Assembly (NCBI GenBank): GCA_002431305.1
Contig: DJEG01000109.1
Location: 5,637-29,935, forward strand
Reading direction: 5' to 3'
From: Ruminococcaceae bacterium UBA5904
GTDB lineage: Bacteria; Bacillota; Clostridia; Oscillospirales; Acutalibacteraceae
Length of the DNA stretch: 24,299 bases
Position numbers and translations under genes: made by a program. Under the pieces are notes generated by a model, which saw nothing but the letters and a program-made list of their open reading frames with translations, ran no database searches and had not been told where the DNA came from. This document shows, piece after piece, positions 6,975 to 14,867 of the stretch (position 1 is its first letter; each line of letters starts with the position of its first letter).

Positions 6975-8402
6975 GTGGATACCGTTAAGGATAAAAAAAA
7001 TATTTTCGTATCCGACGAGGAAACGGACAGACAGAGAAACTACGTCTCCCTCGTTGCGCAGATACTTTCTTCAAGATACCACGACGCCCCTAAGGCGTTC
7101 GTGCATACATACGGCTGTCAGGGCAACGTCTCCGACTCCGAGAGGATAAAGGGCGTTTTAAAAGCCATGGGCTACGAATTCGTCGATGATGCCGAAAATG
7201 CGGATCTCGTGCTTTTTAACACGTGCGCAGTCAGGGAACACGCAGAGGACAGGGTCTTCGGCAACGTCGGAGCGCTGAAGCCGATAAAGGTCACGCGCCC
7301 CGGGATGATTATAGCGCTGTGCGGATGCATGGTTCAGCAGGAGCACATAGCCGAAAAGATTAAAAAAAGCTATCCGTTCGTAAACCTGGTATTCGGAACG
7401 TTCGCACTCCACAGACTCCCCGAACTTCTTTACAAAGTTCTGTGCACGGGCAGACGCGTTTTTGAAATTAATCCGGGCGACTCGCGCGGCTCGATAGCCG
7501 AGGGTATGCCCGTGTGCCGTGACAGGGGAGCTAAGGCGTGGCTTCCGATAATGTACGGATGCAACAACTTTTGCAGTTACTGTATCGTTCCGTACGTAAG
7601 GGGCAGGGAGAGAAGCCGTCGTCCCGAGGACGTCATAGCCGAGGCTAAGGAGCTTATTGCCGCGGGAGCTAAAGATATAACGCTCCTCGGTCAGAATGTA
7701 AATTCCTACGGCAAAGGGTGCGGTTTCGATATGAATTTTGCCTCCCTTTTAAGAGAGATAAACGCGCTTGACGGTGATTTTATTATCAGATTCATGACCT
7801 CCCACCCGCGGGACTGCACGTTCGAGCTTCTCGACGCGATGGCGGAATGCGAAAAGGCCGCGAAACATCTTCATCTCCCGTTCCAGTCGGGAAGCGACAG
7901 AATATTAAAAGAGATGAACCGTCATTACACGAGAGAGAAATATCTGTCTCTTATAAAATACGCTAAGGAAAAAATGCCCGATATCTCGCTTACGAGCGAC
8001 GTTATCGTGGGATTCCCGGGCGAGACATACGAGGATTTTTTACAGACGAAGTCGCTTATGGAAGAGGTTGAATTTACTTCGCTGTTTACGTTTATCTACT
8101 CTAAACGCGAGGGCACGAAGGCGGCCGAAATGGACGACCCCGTACCCGCGGGCGAAAAATCGAAATGGTTTAAGGAACTGTGCGATACTCAGGAGGCGAT
8201 AGCGGGCAGACGAACCGCGTCGACGGTCGGAAAGGTTTACAGAGTGCTTGTCGAACCCGGGGACGAGGACGGCATGCTCGCAGGCAGAACCGAGGGCAAT
8301 ATAACGATTCTGTTTAAGGGAGACGAAAGTCTTATCGGAACGTTTCAGAATATAAAAGTTACCAAGGCTCTTACATGGATTTTAAACGGAGAACTTGTAT
8401 AA
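6975..8402 (+). CDS. miaB: tRNA-2-methylthio-N6-dimethylallyladenosine synthase MiaB
   Basis: This radical-SAM methylthiotransferase converts i6A37 to ms2i6A37 in tRNAs reading U-initial codons, acting after MiaA (encoded at 13926). The N-terminal UPF0004 domain carries three cluster cysteines (T-Y-G-C-Q at residue 48, N-T-C-A-V-R, C-G-C-M). The radical SAM motif C-x3-C-x2-C is at residues 196, 200 and 203, followed by I-V-P-Y-V-R-G-R-E. A TRAM RNA-binding domain closes the protein. The Q-G-N that follows the first cysteine is Q-M-N in many relatives. At 475 residues from the GTG the length is usual. miaB before a YmcA/YlbF-type gene and mutSL matches the Bacillus order. Confidence 0.95.
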   Translation: MDTVKDKKNIFVSDEETDRQRNYVSLVAQILSSRYHDAPKAFVHTYGCQGNVSDSERIKGVLKAMGYEFVDDAENADLVLFNTCAVREHAEDRVFGNVGALKPIKVTRPGMIIALCGCMVQQEHIAEKIKKSYPFVNLVFGTFALHRLPELLYKVLCTGRRVFEINPGDSRGSIAEGMPVCRDRGAKAWLPIMYGCNNFCSYCIVPYVRGRERSRRPEDVIAEAKELIAAGAKDITLLGQNVNSYGKGCGFDMNFASLLREINALDGDFIIRFMTSHPRDCTFELLDAMAECEKAAKHLHLPFQSGSDRILKEMNRHYTREKYLSLIKYAKEKMPDISLTSDVIVGFPGETYEDFLQTKSLMEEVEFTSLFTFIYSKREGTKAAEMDDPVPAGEKSKWFKELCDTQEAIAGRRTASTVGKVYRVLVEPGDEDGMLAGRTEGNITILFKGDESLIGTFQNIKVTKALTWILNGELV

Positions 8403-8404
8403 AA

Positions 8405-8437
8405 CACGGTTATATCTCATATAAAGCACGGTTATAT
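8405..8437. repeat. Short direct repeat upstream of the YlbF-family gene
   Basis: CACGGTTATAT occurs at 8405-8415 and 8427-8437 (22-bp period) in the 82-bp AT-rich gap. No regulator can be named. Confidence 0.6.
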
Positions 8438-8484
8438 AAAGCATTTATATATAAATAAAAAAATAATTTTCAAGGAGAAAACAC

Positions 8485-8895
8485 ATGGACGTAATTAAAA
8501 TGACAAGAGAACTCGGCAAGGCTATTCAGCAGGATGAGAAATATCTCAAATTCATGGAAGCTAAAAAAGCCAACGAGGCGGACGATAAATTAAACGAGCT
8601 TATCGGTAAACTCAATCTTATCCAGCTTTCCTATCAGCAGGAGGCGGAGAAGGAGACTCCCGACGAGGCTAAGATGAAGCAGTTCGACGAGGAATTCAGA
8701 AGCGTTTACGGCGACGTTATGATTAACGAGAACATGAAGAAGTATGAGGAAGCAAGACAGGAAGTCGACAACATGATGAACTATGTCATGCAGATTCTCT
8801 CTCTGTGCGTAAACGGCGAGGATCCCGATACATGCGAGCCCGCGAATGCTGAGGGCGGATGCTCGGGCAACTGCTCGGCATGCTCGGGCTGCTGA
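8485..8895 (+). CDS. YlbF/YmcA-family protein with cysteine-rich tail (RicA/RicF-like)
   Basis: This 136-residue protein is mostly helical (about residues 1-105), in the YlbF/YmcA (Com_YlbF) family. In Bacillus, RicA (YmcA) and RicF (YlbF) form a complex with RicT that binds [4Fe-4S] clusters and affects RNase Y-dependent mRNA processing. Six cysteines lie at 108, 117, 126, 130, 133 and 136, the last four in a C-x3-C-x2-C-x2-C end. The tail resembles Bacillus YlbF, while the position after miaB and before mutS is that of ymcA, so orthology is unclear. AAGGAG sits 7 nt before the ATG. A metal or Fe-S role is inferred from the cysteines. Confidence 0.82.
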   Translation: MDVIKMTRELGKAIQQDEKYLKFMEAKKANEADDKLNELIGKLNLIQLSYQQEAEKETPDEAKMKQFDEEFRSVYGDVMINENMKKYEEARQEVDNMMNYVMQILSLCVNGEDPDTCEPANAEGGCSGNCSACSGC

Positions 8896-8911
8896 TAAAA
8901 AAAACAGTGAG

Positions 8912-8945
8912 GAGCGGACGGAGAAATAAAATTATCCGTTCACTC
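8912..8945. repeat. Imperfect inverted repeat between the YlbF-family gene and mutS
   Basis: GAGCGGACGGA (8912-8922) pairs with TCCGTTCACTC (8935-8945) with one mismatch and one G-T pair around a 12-nt AT-rich loop. No T-run follows, so it is not a standard terminator. On the minus strand, 8932-8945 matches the subterminal part of the inverted-repeat element after mutL at 13 of 14 positions. Confidence 0.6.
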
Positions 8946-8950
8946 TTCTC

Positions 8951-8977
8951 TTAAAAATTTGGAGAACAAATTTTTAA
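8951..8977 (+). promoter_or_regulatory. Perfect hairpin abutting the mutS ribosome binding site
   Basis: TTAAAAATTTG (8951-8961) and CAAATTTTTAA (8967-8977) are perfect 11-bp inverted repeats with loop GAGAA. The AAGGAGG site (8976-8982) shares its first two bases with the stem, and the mutS ATG is at 8990. It could modulate ribosome access or mRNA stability; there is no direct evidence. Confidence 0.6.
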
Positions 8978-8989
8978 GGAGGCAATTAT

Positions 8990-11596
8990 ATGGCGTCATT
9001 CACACCGATGATGCAGCAGTATTTCAAAGTTAAAGAACAATATAAGGACGCTATCCTCTTTTTCAGACTCGGCGATTTTTACGAGATGTTTTTCGACGAC
9101 GCGAAAATCGCTTCGAAAGAACTTGAACTCGTTTTAACCGGCAGGGACTGCGGTCAGCCGGAACGCGCGCCGATGTGCGGAATTCCGTACCACGCCGCCG
9201 ATTCGTACATAGCGAAACTCGTGTCAAAGGGCTACAAAGTCGCCGTATGCGAGCAGACCGAGGATCCCGCGAGCGCAAAGGGCATTGTAACAAGGGACGT
9301 TATCAGGGTTCACACCCCCGGAACCGTTATAGAGAGCAGTATGCTCGACGAGGATAAGAATAATTATCTCGGATGCCTTTATTTAAGAGAGGACGGCGCG
9401 GGCGTTTGCTTTTCGGACGTTTCAACCGGCGAAATTCACGTAACCGAGTTTATGGGAAAACATGCAGAGGATAAGGTCATAAATGAAACAGCCCGTTTTC
9501 TTCCGAGCGAAATCCTTATAAACGGATGCATAGAGAAATACGAAAAATTAAAAGAATATCTGACGAGAAAGGTTTCGCTTTTTGCGGAAAATCTCTCGGA
9601 TGACTGTTTTGAGTACGGCAAGTGCCTCGATACAATTAAAAAGCAGTTTTCGCCCGAGACCGTTTCTTCGACCGAGATTGCCGATAAAAAATACGCTGTC
9701 TGCGCGCTCGGCGCGTCGATAGACTATCTCATATCCGTACAGAAGAATTCACTTGAGAATATTAAGGATTTTGATTTATATAACGACGAGAAGTATATGA
9801 CGTTAAACGCGTCGGCGAGACAGCACCTTGAACTTACGGAGACTCAGCGCAGACGCGAGAAAAAAGGTTCGCTTCTATGGGCTCTCGATTACACGAAAAC
9901 CGCGATGGGCAAACGCCTTATCCGTTCGTGGATAGAACAGCCTCTTGTAAGCGTAACGCATATAACCTCGAGGCTCAATGCAGTCGAGGAATTGTTTTCG
10001 GACGCGTCGCTCCGCGAGGAGCTTATCGCGGACATGCAGGGCATAAACGACATCGAGCGAATCGTTACGCGAATCGTCTACGGCGCAGCGAACGCAAAGG
10101 AGTTACGGGCGTTAAGCCAGACTCTCTCAAAGGTCGTTCCGATAAAGGTGCTGTTAAAAAACAGGCATTCCGCAATGCTCAACGATATAGGCGATGAAAT
10201 CGACCCGCTTACGGACATAACGGAACTCATAGATTCTGCGATAAGCGACGACCCGCCGTTTACCGTCAGAGAGGGCGGAATGATAAGAGACGGATTCAAT
10301 CCCGAACTCGACGAGCTTCGCAGTATTGTCTCCGGAGGCAAGGGATTTTTAGCTTCAATCGAATCCGCCGAACAGGAGAAAACGGGGATTAAGAAACTCA
10401 AGATAGGCTACAACAGAGTTTTCGGTTACTATATAGAGGTTCCGAATTCTTTTAAAGAGCTTGTCCCCGACAATTACATCAGAAAACAGACTCTCGTCAA
10501 CTGCGAGAGATTTATAACTCCCGAGCTTAAGGAACTCGAATCAAAAGTTCTCGGAGCGCAGGAGAGAATATCGAAACTCGAATACGAGCTTTTCGTTCAG
10601 GTCAGACAGCGGGCTGCCGACGCTCAGTTCAGACTCAGGGCGACTGCCGACGCAGTTGCAAAATCGGACGTTCTCTGTTCATTTGCGTATTCAGCCGTTA
10701 CGAACGGATACGAACGCCCCGACGTTGACAATTCGGACGAAATAATAATAAAAGACGGCAGACACCCGGTAGTCGAGAAGTTTTCGGACGGCGCTCCGTT
10801 TGTTCCGAACGATACTTTGCTGGACTGTTCGAAAAACAGGACGCTCATAATAACGGGTCCCAATATGGCGGGTAAGTCGACCTACATGAGACAAACCGCG
10901 CTGATAGTTTTAATGGCGCAGATAGGCTCGTTCGTCCCAGCAAAAAGCGCGAAGATCGGCATTGTCGACAGCATATTCACGCGTATAGGAGCCTCGGACG
11001 ACCTTGCGGGCGGACAGTCGACGTTTATGGTCGAAATGAGCGAGGTTTCGTCGATTCTCGAGAATGCGACTTCAAAAAGTCTTATACTTCTCGACGAGAT
11101 AGGCAGGGGAACATCTACTTACGACGGTATGAGCATTGCGCGCGCCGTGCTCGAATACGTTACGGACAAAAAGAAGCTCGGAGCAAAGACGCTTTTCGCA
11201 ACCCACTATCACGAACTGACGGAGCTTGAAAACGAATTCGACGGAGTTATAAATTATAACACGTCGGTAAAGCGCAGAGGGGACTCAATTACATTCTTAA
11301 GACGAATCGTAAGAGGTCCCGCGGACGGCAGTTTCGGTATTGAAGTTGCAAAACTCGCCGGACTTCCGCAGAGCATTATAAACAGAAGCAAGGTCATTCT
11401 TAAAAAACTCGAGGAAACGGGAAATGTCCCCGTCGTTATAAAACACGAGACAGCCGAGGAAGATTCCGGACAGATATCGTTCGAACGCGAGGCGGGCGAC
11501 GACGTTATCGAGGAATTAAGAAAGACCGACGTAAATACGTTAACGCCGATAGAGGCTCTGACGCTCATTTACGAATTAAAAAAGAAGATAAATTAA
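8990..11596 (+). CDS. mutS: DNA mismatch repair protein MutS
   Basis: MutS recognises base mismatches and small loops and recruits MutL. The N-terminal mismatch-binding domain shows T-P-M-M-Q-Q-Y and the F-Y-E-M-F motif whose Phe and Glu contact the mispair. The connector, lever and clamp domains fill the middle. The C-terminal ATPase carries Walker A G-P-N-M-A-G-K-S-T at about residues 623-631, Walker B L-I-L-L-D-E-I-G-R-G-T-S and the A-T-H-Y-H-E-L switch. At 868 residues it is full length. A strong AAGGAGG lies 7 nt before the ATG. mutL follows after 23 bp, an operon spacing. Confidence 0.97.
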   Translation: MASFTPMMQQYFKVKEQYKDAILFFRLGDFYEMFFDDAKIASKELELVLTGRDCGQPERAPMCGIPYHAADSYIAKLVSKGYKVAVCEQTEDPASAKGIVTRDVIRVHTPGTVIESSMLDEDKNNYLGCLYLREDGAGVCFSDVSTGEIHVTEFMGKHAEDKVINETARFLPSEILINGCIEKYEKLKEYLTRKVSLFAENLSDDCFEYGKCLDTIKKQFSPETVSSTEIADKKYAVCALGASIDYLISVQKNSLENIKDFDLYNDEKYMTLNASARQHLELTETQRRREKKGSLLWALDYTKTAMGKRLIRSWIEQPLVSVTHITSRLNAVEELFSDASLREELIADMQGINDIERIVTRIVYGAANAKELRALSQTLSKVVPIKVLLKNRHSAMLNDIGDEIDPLTDITELIDSAISDDPPFTVREGGMIRDGFNPELDELRSIVSGGKGFLASIESAEQEKTGIKKLKIGYNRVFGYYIEVPNSFKELVPDNYIRKQTLVNCERFITPELKELESKVLGAQERISKLEYELFVQVRQRAADAQFRLRATADAVAKSDVLCSFAYSAVTNGYERPDVDNSDEIIIKDGRHPVVEKFSDGAPFVPNDTLLDCSKNRTLIITGPNMAGKSTYMRQTALIVLMAQIGSFVPAKSAKIGIVDSIFTRIGASDDLAGGQSTFMVEMSEVSSILENATSKSLILLDEIGRGTSTYDGMSIARAVLEYVTDKKKLGAKTLFATHYHELTELENEFDGVINYNTSVKRRGDSITFLRRIVRGPADGSFGIEVAKLAGLPQSIINRSKVILKKLEETGNVPVVIKHETAEEDSGQISFEREAGDDVIEELRKTDVNTLTPIEALTLIYELKKKIN

Positions 11597-11619
11597 CTTG
11601 ACGAAAGGAGACGGCGGAT

Positions 11620-13662
11620 ATGCCTAAAATAAATGTTTTGCCTCAGCACGTCGCGGAATTAATCGCCGCGGGCGAGGTTGTGGAACGTCCGTCGTCGGTC
11701 GTTAAGGAACTCATAGAGAATTCAGTTGACGCGGGAGCGAAGCGTATAACGGTCGAAATCAAAAACGGCGGAGTTCGGTTTATCAGAATTTCCGACGACG
11801 GATGCGGAATTTCGCGCGAGGATATACGAAACGCGTTTGTCTCCCACGCCACAAGCAAGATTAAGACAGGAAACGACCTCGACAGGATAACGACTCTCGG
11901 ATTCAGGGGCGAGGCGCTTGCAAGCGTCGCCGCCGTCGCAAGGGTAGAGACTCTTACAAAGACCGCGGACGAGGATATCGGCACACGGTACGTTATCGAG
12001 GGCGGAAAGGAAAAAGAGTGTGAGGATGCGGGCTGTCCCGACGGTACGACGTTCATAATACGCGATATTTTCTATAACACCCCCGCGAGAATGAAATTCT
12101 TAAAAAAAGATTCGACCGAGGGAAATTACGTTTCCGACGCGGTTATGCGCCTTGCTCTCTCTCACCCGGGGATCGCGTTTTCGCTTATTAAGGATAATAA
12201 ACGCGTTCTGTCTACGTCGGGTTCCGGCAATTTAAAAGATACTGTTTACTCCGTATTCGGCAGGGAATTTTCATCGTCGCTTATCGAGTGCGGATATACG
12301 GTCGATTCGGTCTCGGTCAGCGGTTTTGTTTCGCTTCCGACTGCGGGCAGAGCCACGAGAAACATGCAGCACTGTTTTGTAAACGGCAGATACGTAAAAA
12401 TTCCGTCGGCCTCGTCGGCTCTCGACAATGCGTACAAAAACAGCGTAATGGTCGGCAAGTTCCCGTCATGCGTTCTGTTTATAACCATTCCTCCCGAGAG
12501 CGTGGATGTAAACGTTTCCCCCGCAAAGACGGAGGTAAGGTTTTCCGACGAACGTAAAATTTACGAAGTTATATATTATGCGGCGCTCGGCGCGATTCGC
12601 TCGAACGATGTCAGAAATCAGATTAAACTTGATAAAAAAGAACCGATAAATGAATTTATAAACAGAAATAAAGAGCCGGTAAAACAGACCGTCATGCCAG
12701 AAAACGTGACGGAGGTTAAACCGAAAATTTCCGAAACCGTAACACCCGAAGCGGAAAAAACGGAAAATGAATCAAAGCCTGTTCTAAGCGGCGGATTCGA
12801 ATTTAACAGACGAAAAGTAAACATAGATATTTCGGCGGCGGACGAAGAGGATACTGCGGATATTAAAAATACCGAAAAAACAGTATCAGAAGTTTCCGAG
12901 CCAAAAAACGAACATCAGCCGGTCGTCACGGCTTCATCCTCTCAATATACAAAATTTCATGAACCCGACCTGCCGTCGTACTCATTAAACGACAGTGAAA
13001 CGCCCGATTTGATATCGGGATATGAAAAAAATATTAAAAACGAGGAAACCGCCGAACCCGCACCGCTGAAAACCGAGGACGAAAAGGACGCGGAGGATTT
13101 CAGTGTTATAGGCGAGGCGTTCAATACATACATAATTGCGCAGACAAAAAAGAAACTATTATTTATAGACAAGCACGCGGCGCACGAACGTATTTTATTC
13201 AACGAATTAAAAAGGCGCGGAGCGGATTCGTCCTCACAGCTTCTGCTGCGACCCGTCACGGTTACGTTAAGCCGGGGCGAGTATATCGCCGTCACGGACA
13301 ATCTCGATTTGTTCAGAAACGCGGGATATGCCGTCGAGGATTTCGGCGAGGGCTGTATCGTCGTCAGGGAGTGCCCGATTGACTTGAGCGAGACGGATAT
13401 CGCCGATATAGTAACGGAACTGGCAGGTCAGCTCATGGGCGGAACGAAAACCATGATGCCCGAAAAGCTCGACTGGCTCTATCATTCCACGGCGTGCCGT
13501 GCCGCGATAAAGGCGGGAAACGATATTTCCCCGCCGGAACGGAGAGAACTTGTAAGACGCGTACTGTCCGACGACGACGTAAGGTTCTGTCCGCACGGCA
13601 GACCCGTTATAATCGAAATGTCGGAATATGAACTTGAAAAACAGTTCGGAAGAATACAGTAA
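11620..13662 (+). CDS. mutL: DNA mismatch repair protein MutL
   Basis: MutL is a GHKL ATPase matchmaker; MutL of organisms without MutH usually has a nicking endonuclease in the C-terminal domain. The N-terminal ATPase shows E-L-I-E-N-S-V-D-A-G, D-D-G-C-G-I and G-F-R-G-E-A-L. A long acidic linker covers about residues 345-490. The C-terminal domain has D-K-H-A-A-H-E at residues 517-523, A-C-R-A-A-I-K and C-P-H-G-R-P, ending in F-G-R. The first of these differs from the usual D-Q-H-A-x2-E-x4-E: Gln is Lys, and the last Glu is Asn with a Glu one position later. The remaining metal-ligand residues are present, so nicking activity is still likely. The length, 680 residues, is normal. Confidence 0.96.
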   Translation: MPKINVLPQHVAELIAAGEVVERPSSVVKELIENSVDAGAKRITVEIKNGGVRFIRISDDGCGISREDIRNAFVSHATSKIKTGNDLDRITTLGFRGEALASVAAVARVETLTKTADEDIGTRYVIEGGKEKECEDAGCPDGTTFIIRDIFYNTPARMKFLKKDSTEGNYVSDAVMRLALSHPGIAFSLIKDNKRVLSTSGSGNLKDTVYSVFGREFSSSLIECGYTVDSVSVSGFVSLPTAGRATRNMQHCFVNGRYVKIPSASSALDNAYKNSVMVGKFPSCVLFITIPPESVDVNVSPAKTEVRFSDERKIYEVIYYAALGAIRSNDVRNQIKLDKKEPINEFINRNKEPVKQTVMPENVTEVKPKISETVTPEAEKTENESKPVLSGGFEFNRRKVNIDISAADEEDTADIKNTEKTVSEVSEPKNEHQPVVTASSSQYTKFHEPDLPSYSLNDSETPDLISGYEKNIKNEETAEPAPLKTEDEKDAEDFSVIGEAFNTYIIAQTKKKLLFIDKHAAHERILFNELKRRGADSSSQLLLRPVTVTLSRGEYIAVTDNLDLFRNAGYAVEDFGEGCIVVRECPIDLSETDIADIVTELAGQLMGGTKTMMPEKLDWLYHSTACRAAIKAGNDISPPERRELVRRVLSDDDVRFCPHGRPVIIEMSEYELEKQFGRIQ

Positions 13663-13678
13663 ACAATAATTTACTTAA

Positions 13679-13891
13679 GGTAAATTATTGAGTGAAGGGA
13701 TAAGAGAGAAGAGAGAAAAGAATCGGTTTCGTTTTCTTCGAAAACGTTGATTGTACCCGCTTTGATGTTATCAAATGTACTGCAGAACGCTGACGCGGTC
13801 GGTTTGTATTTTATATAATGACAAATCCGTCAGAATTTACACCGAACCTTTTCACTTTTTACTCTTCACTATTCACTGCAATAATTTATCG
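13679..13891. mobile_element. MITE-like non-coding element with about 50-bp imperfect terminal inverted repeats
   Basis: The left end (13679-13727) and the reverse complement of the right end (from 13890 inward) align as GGTAAATTATTG-AGTGAA versus GATAAATTATTGCAGTGAA, then continue more loosely through AG-rich sequence into TCGGTTT versus TCGGTGT. By eye I count about 38 matches in 49 positions plus one 1-bp gap. The interior contains no credible ORF, so the element would be non-autonomous. The outer copy CAATAATTTAC (13664-13674) forms a perfect hairpin with the left terminus. I cannot identify a clear target-site duplication. Confidence 0.6.
13790..13819 (+). promoter_or_regulatory. Candidate outward promoter inside the MITE-like element, toward miaA
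   Basis: A perfect TATAAT (13814-13819) lies 18 bp after CTGACG (13790-13795, four of six matches to TTGACA), about 105 bp before the miaA ATG. The only other signal in the 263-bp mutL-miaA gap is the inverted-repeat structure. Confidence 0.4.
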
Positions 13892-13925
13892 TAGATGAAC
13901 TATTGTTTCCGGGAGGGGAAAACGG

Positions 13926-14867
13926 ATGATTAAAATTGCCGCTGTCGTCGGTCCCACGGCTTCGGGTAAAACCGCGTTGTCCGTGACTCTTGCCGAGAAA
14001 TTTTCCGGCGAGATAGTTTCCGCCGACTCAATGCAGATATATAAAGGTATGGACATAGCCACGGCGAAGCCTGACGAGAAGGAGAAACGCTCAATTCCAC
14101 ATCACATGATAGATTTCCTTGACCCGAGCGTTAAATACTCCGTCTCCGACTACGTTAGGGATGCGAAAAAATGCGTTTCGGACATAGTTGCGAGAGGAAA
14201 ATTTCCGATTGTCGCGGGCGGAACGGGGCTGTATGTCGATTCACTTTTAACAAATACGGATTTCGGCGAAATGCCCGATAATTCGAAAATACGAAAAGAA
14301 CTTCAGGCAAGGCTGGAAACAGAGGGCAATTCCGCCATGCTCGGCGAGCTTATGAAAATAGACCCCGAGTGCGCGAAAACACTTCACGAGAATAATGCCG
14401 GCAGGATAATCAGAGCGCTGGAAGTTTATTATCTCACAGGCGTGACTATGACCGAATTAAAAAGACGGTCGCATCTGATGCCGAGCGAGTACGACGCGTG
14501 TATTATCGGTATTAATTATAAGAACAGGGACGTTCTGTACTCGCGTATTGACAAGCGCGTTGATATTATGGTAAGCGACGGGCTTATGGACGAGGCAAAA
14601 CTCTATGCGGGTTTATGTTCCGATTCAACTTCGGCGCAGGCTATAGGATATAAGGAATTAAAACCGTACTTCGACGGCGAAATAACTTTGGAATGCGCGC
14701 TCGATAATTTAAAACGCGCGACGAGACGTTACGCAAAACGTCAGATAACATGGTTTAAAAGAAATGAGAATATAAACTGGATTTATCCCGACGAGGATAA
14801 GAATTATATAAATACGGCGGAAAATATAATTTCCGAATTTTTAAAGAAAGGCGGCGATAACGTATGA
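13926..14867 (+). CDS. miaA: tRNA dimethylallyltransferase MiaA
   Basis: MiaA transfers a dimethylallyl group to N6 of A37 in tRNAs reading U-initial codons, making the substrate for MiaB (6975-8402). The P-loop G-P-T-A-S-G-K-T is at residues 9-16, followed by the D-S-M-Q-I-Y-K-G-M-D-I-A-T-A-K-P signature, and V-A-G-G-T-G-L-Y in the middle. At 313 residues it is full length. GGAGG lies 9 nt before the ATG. The stop overlaps the next gene by ATGA, so it heads a coupled run with the HlyD-like gene and yggS. In Bacillus, miaA lies downstream of mutL too. Confidence 0.96.
   Translation: MIKIAAVVGPTASGKTALSVTLAEKFSGEIVSADSMQIYKGMDIATAKPDEKEKRSIPHHMIDFLDPSVKYSVSDYVRDAKKCVSDIVARGKFPIVAGGTGLYVDSLLTNTDFGEMPDNSKIRKELQARLETEGNSAMLGELMKIDPECAKTLHENNAGRIIRALEVYYLTGVTMTELKRRSHLMPSEYDACIIGINYKNRDVLYSRIDKRVDIMVSDGLMDEAKLYAGLCSDSTSAQAIGYKELKPYFDGEITLECALDNLKRATRRYAKRQITWFKRNENINWIYPDEDKNYINTAENIISEFLKKGGDNV

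Noticed and set aside
8405..8437. Direct repeat before the YlbF-family gene as part of a CRISPR or regulator array
   Set aside because: Only two short AT-rich copies exist, with no regular spacers or further units.
13664..13690. CAATAATTTAC/GTAAATTATTG hairpin right after mutL as a terminator
   Set aside because: The stem is AT-rich and no T-run follows; it is better explained as part of the inverted-repeat element.
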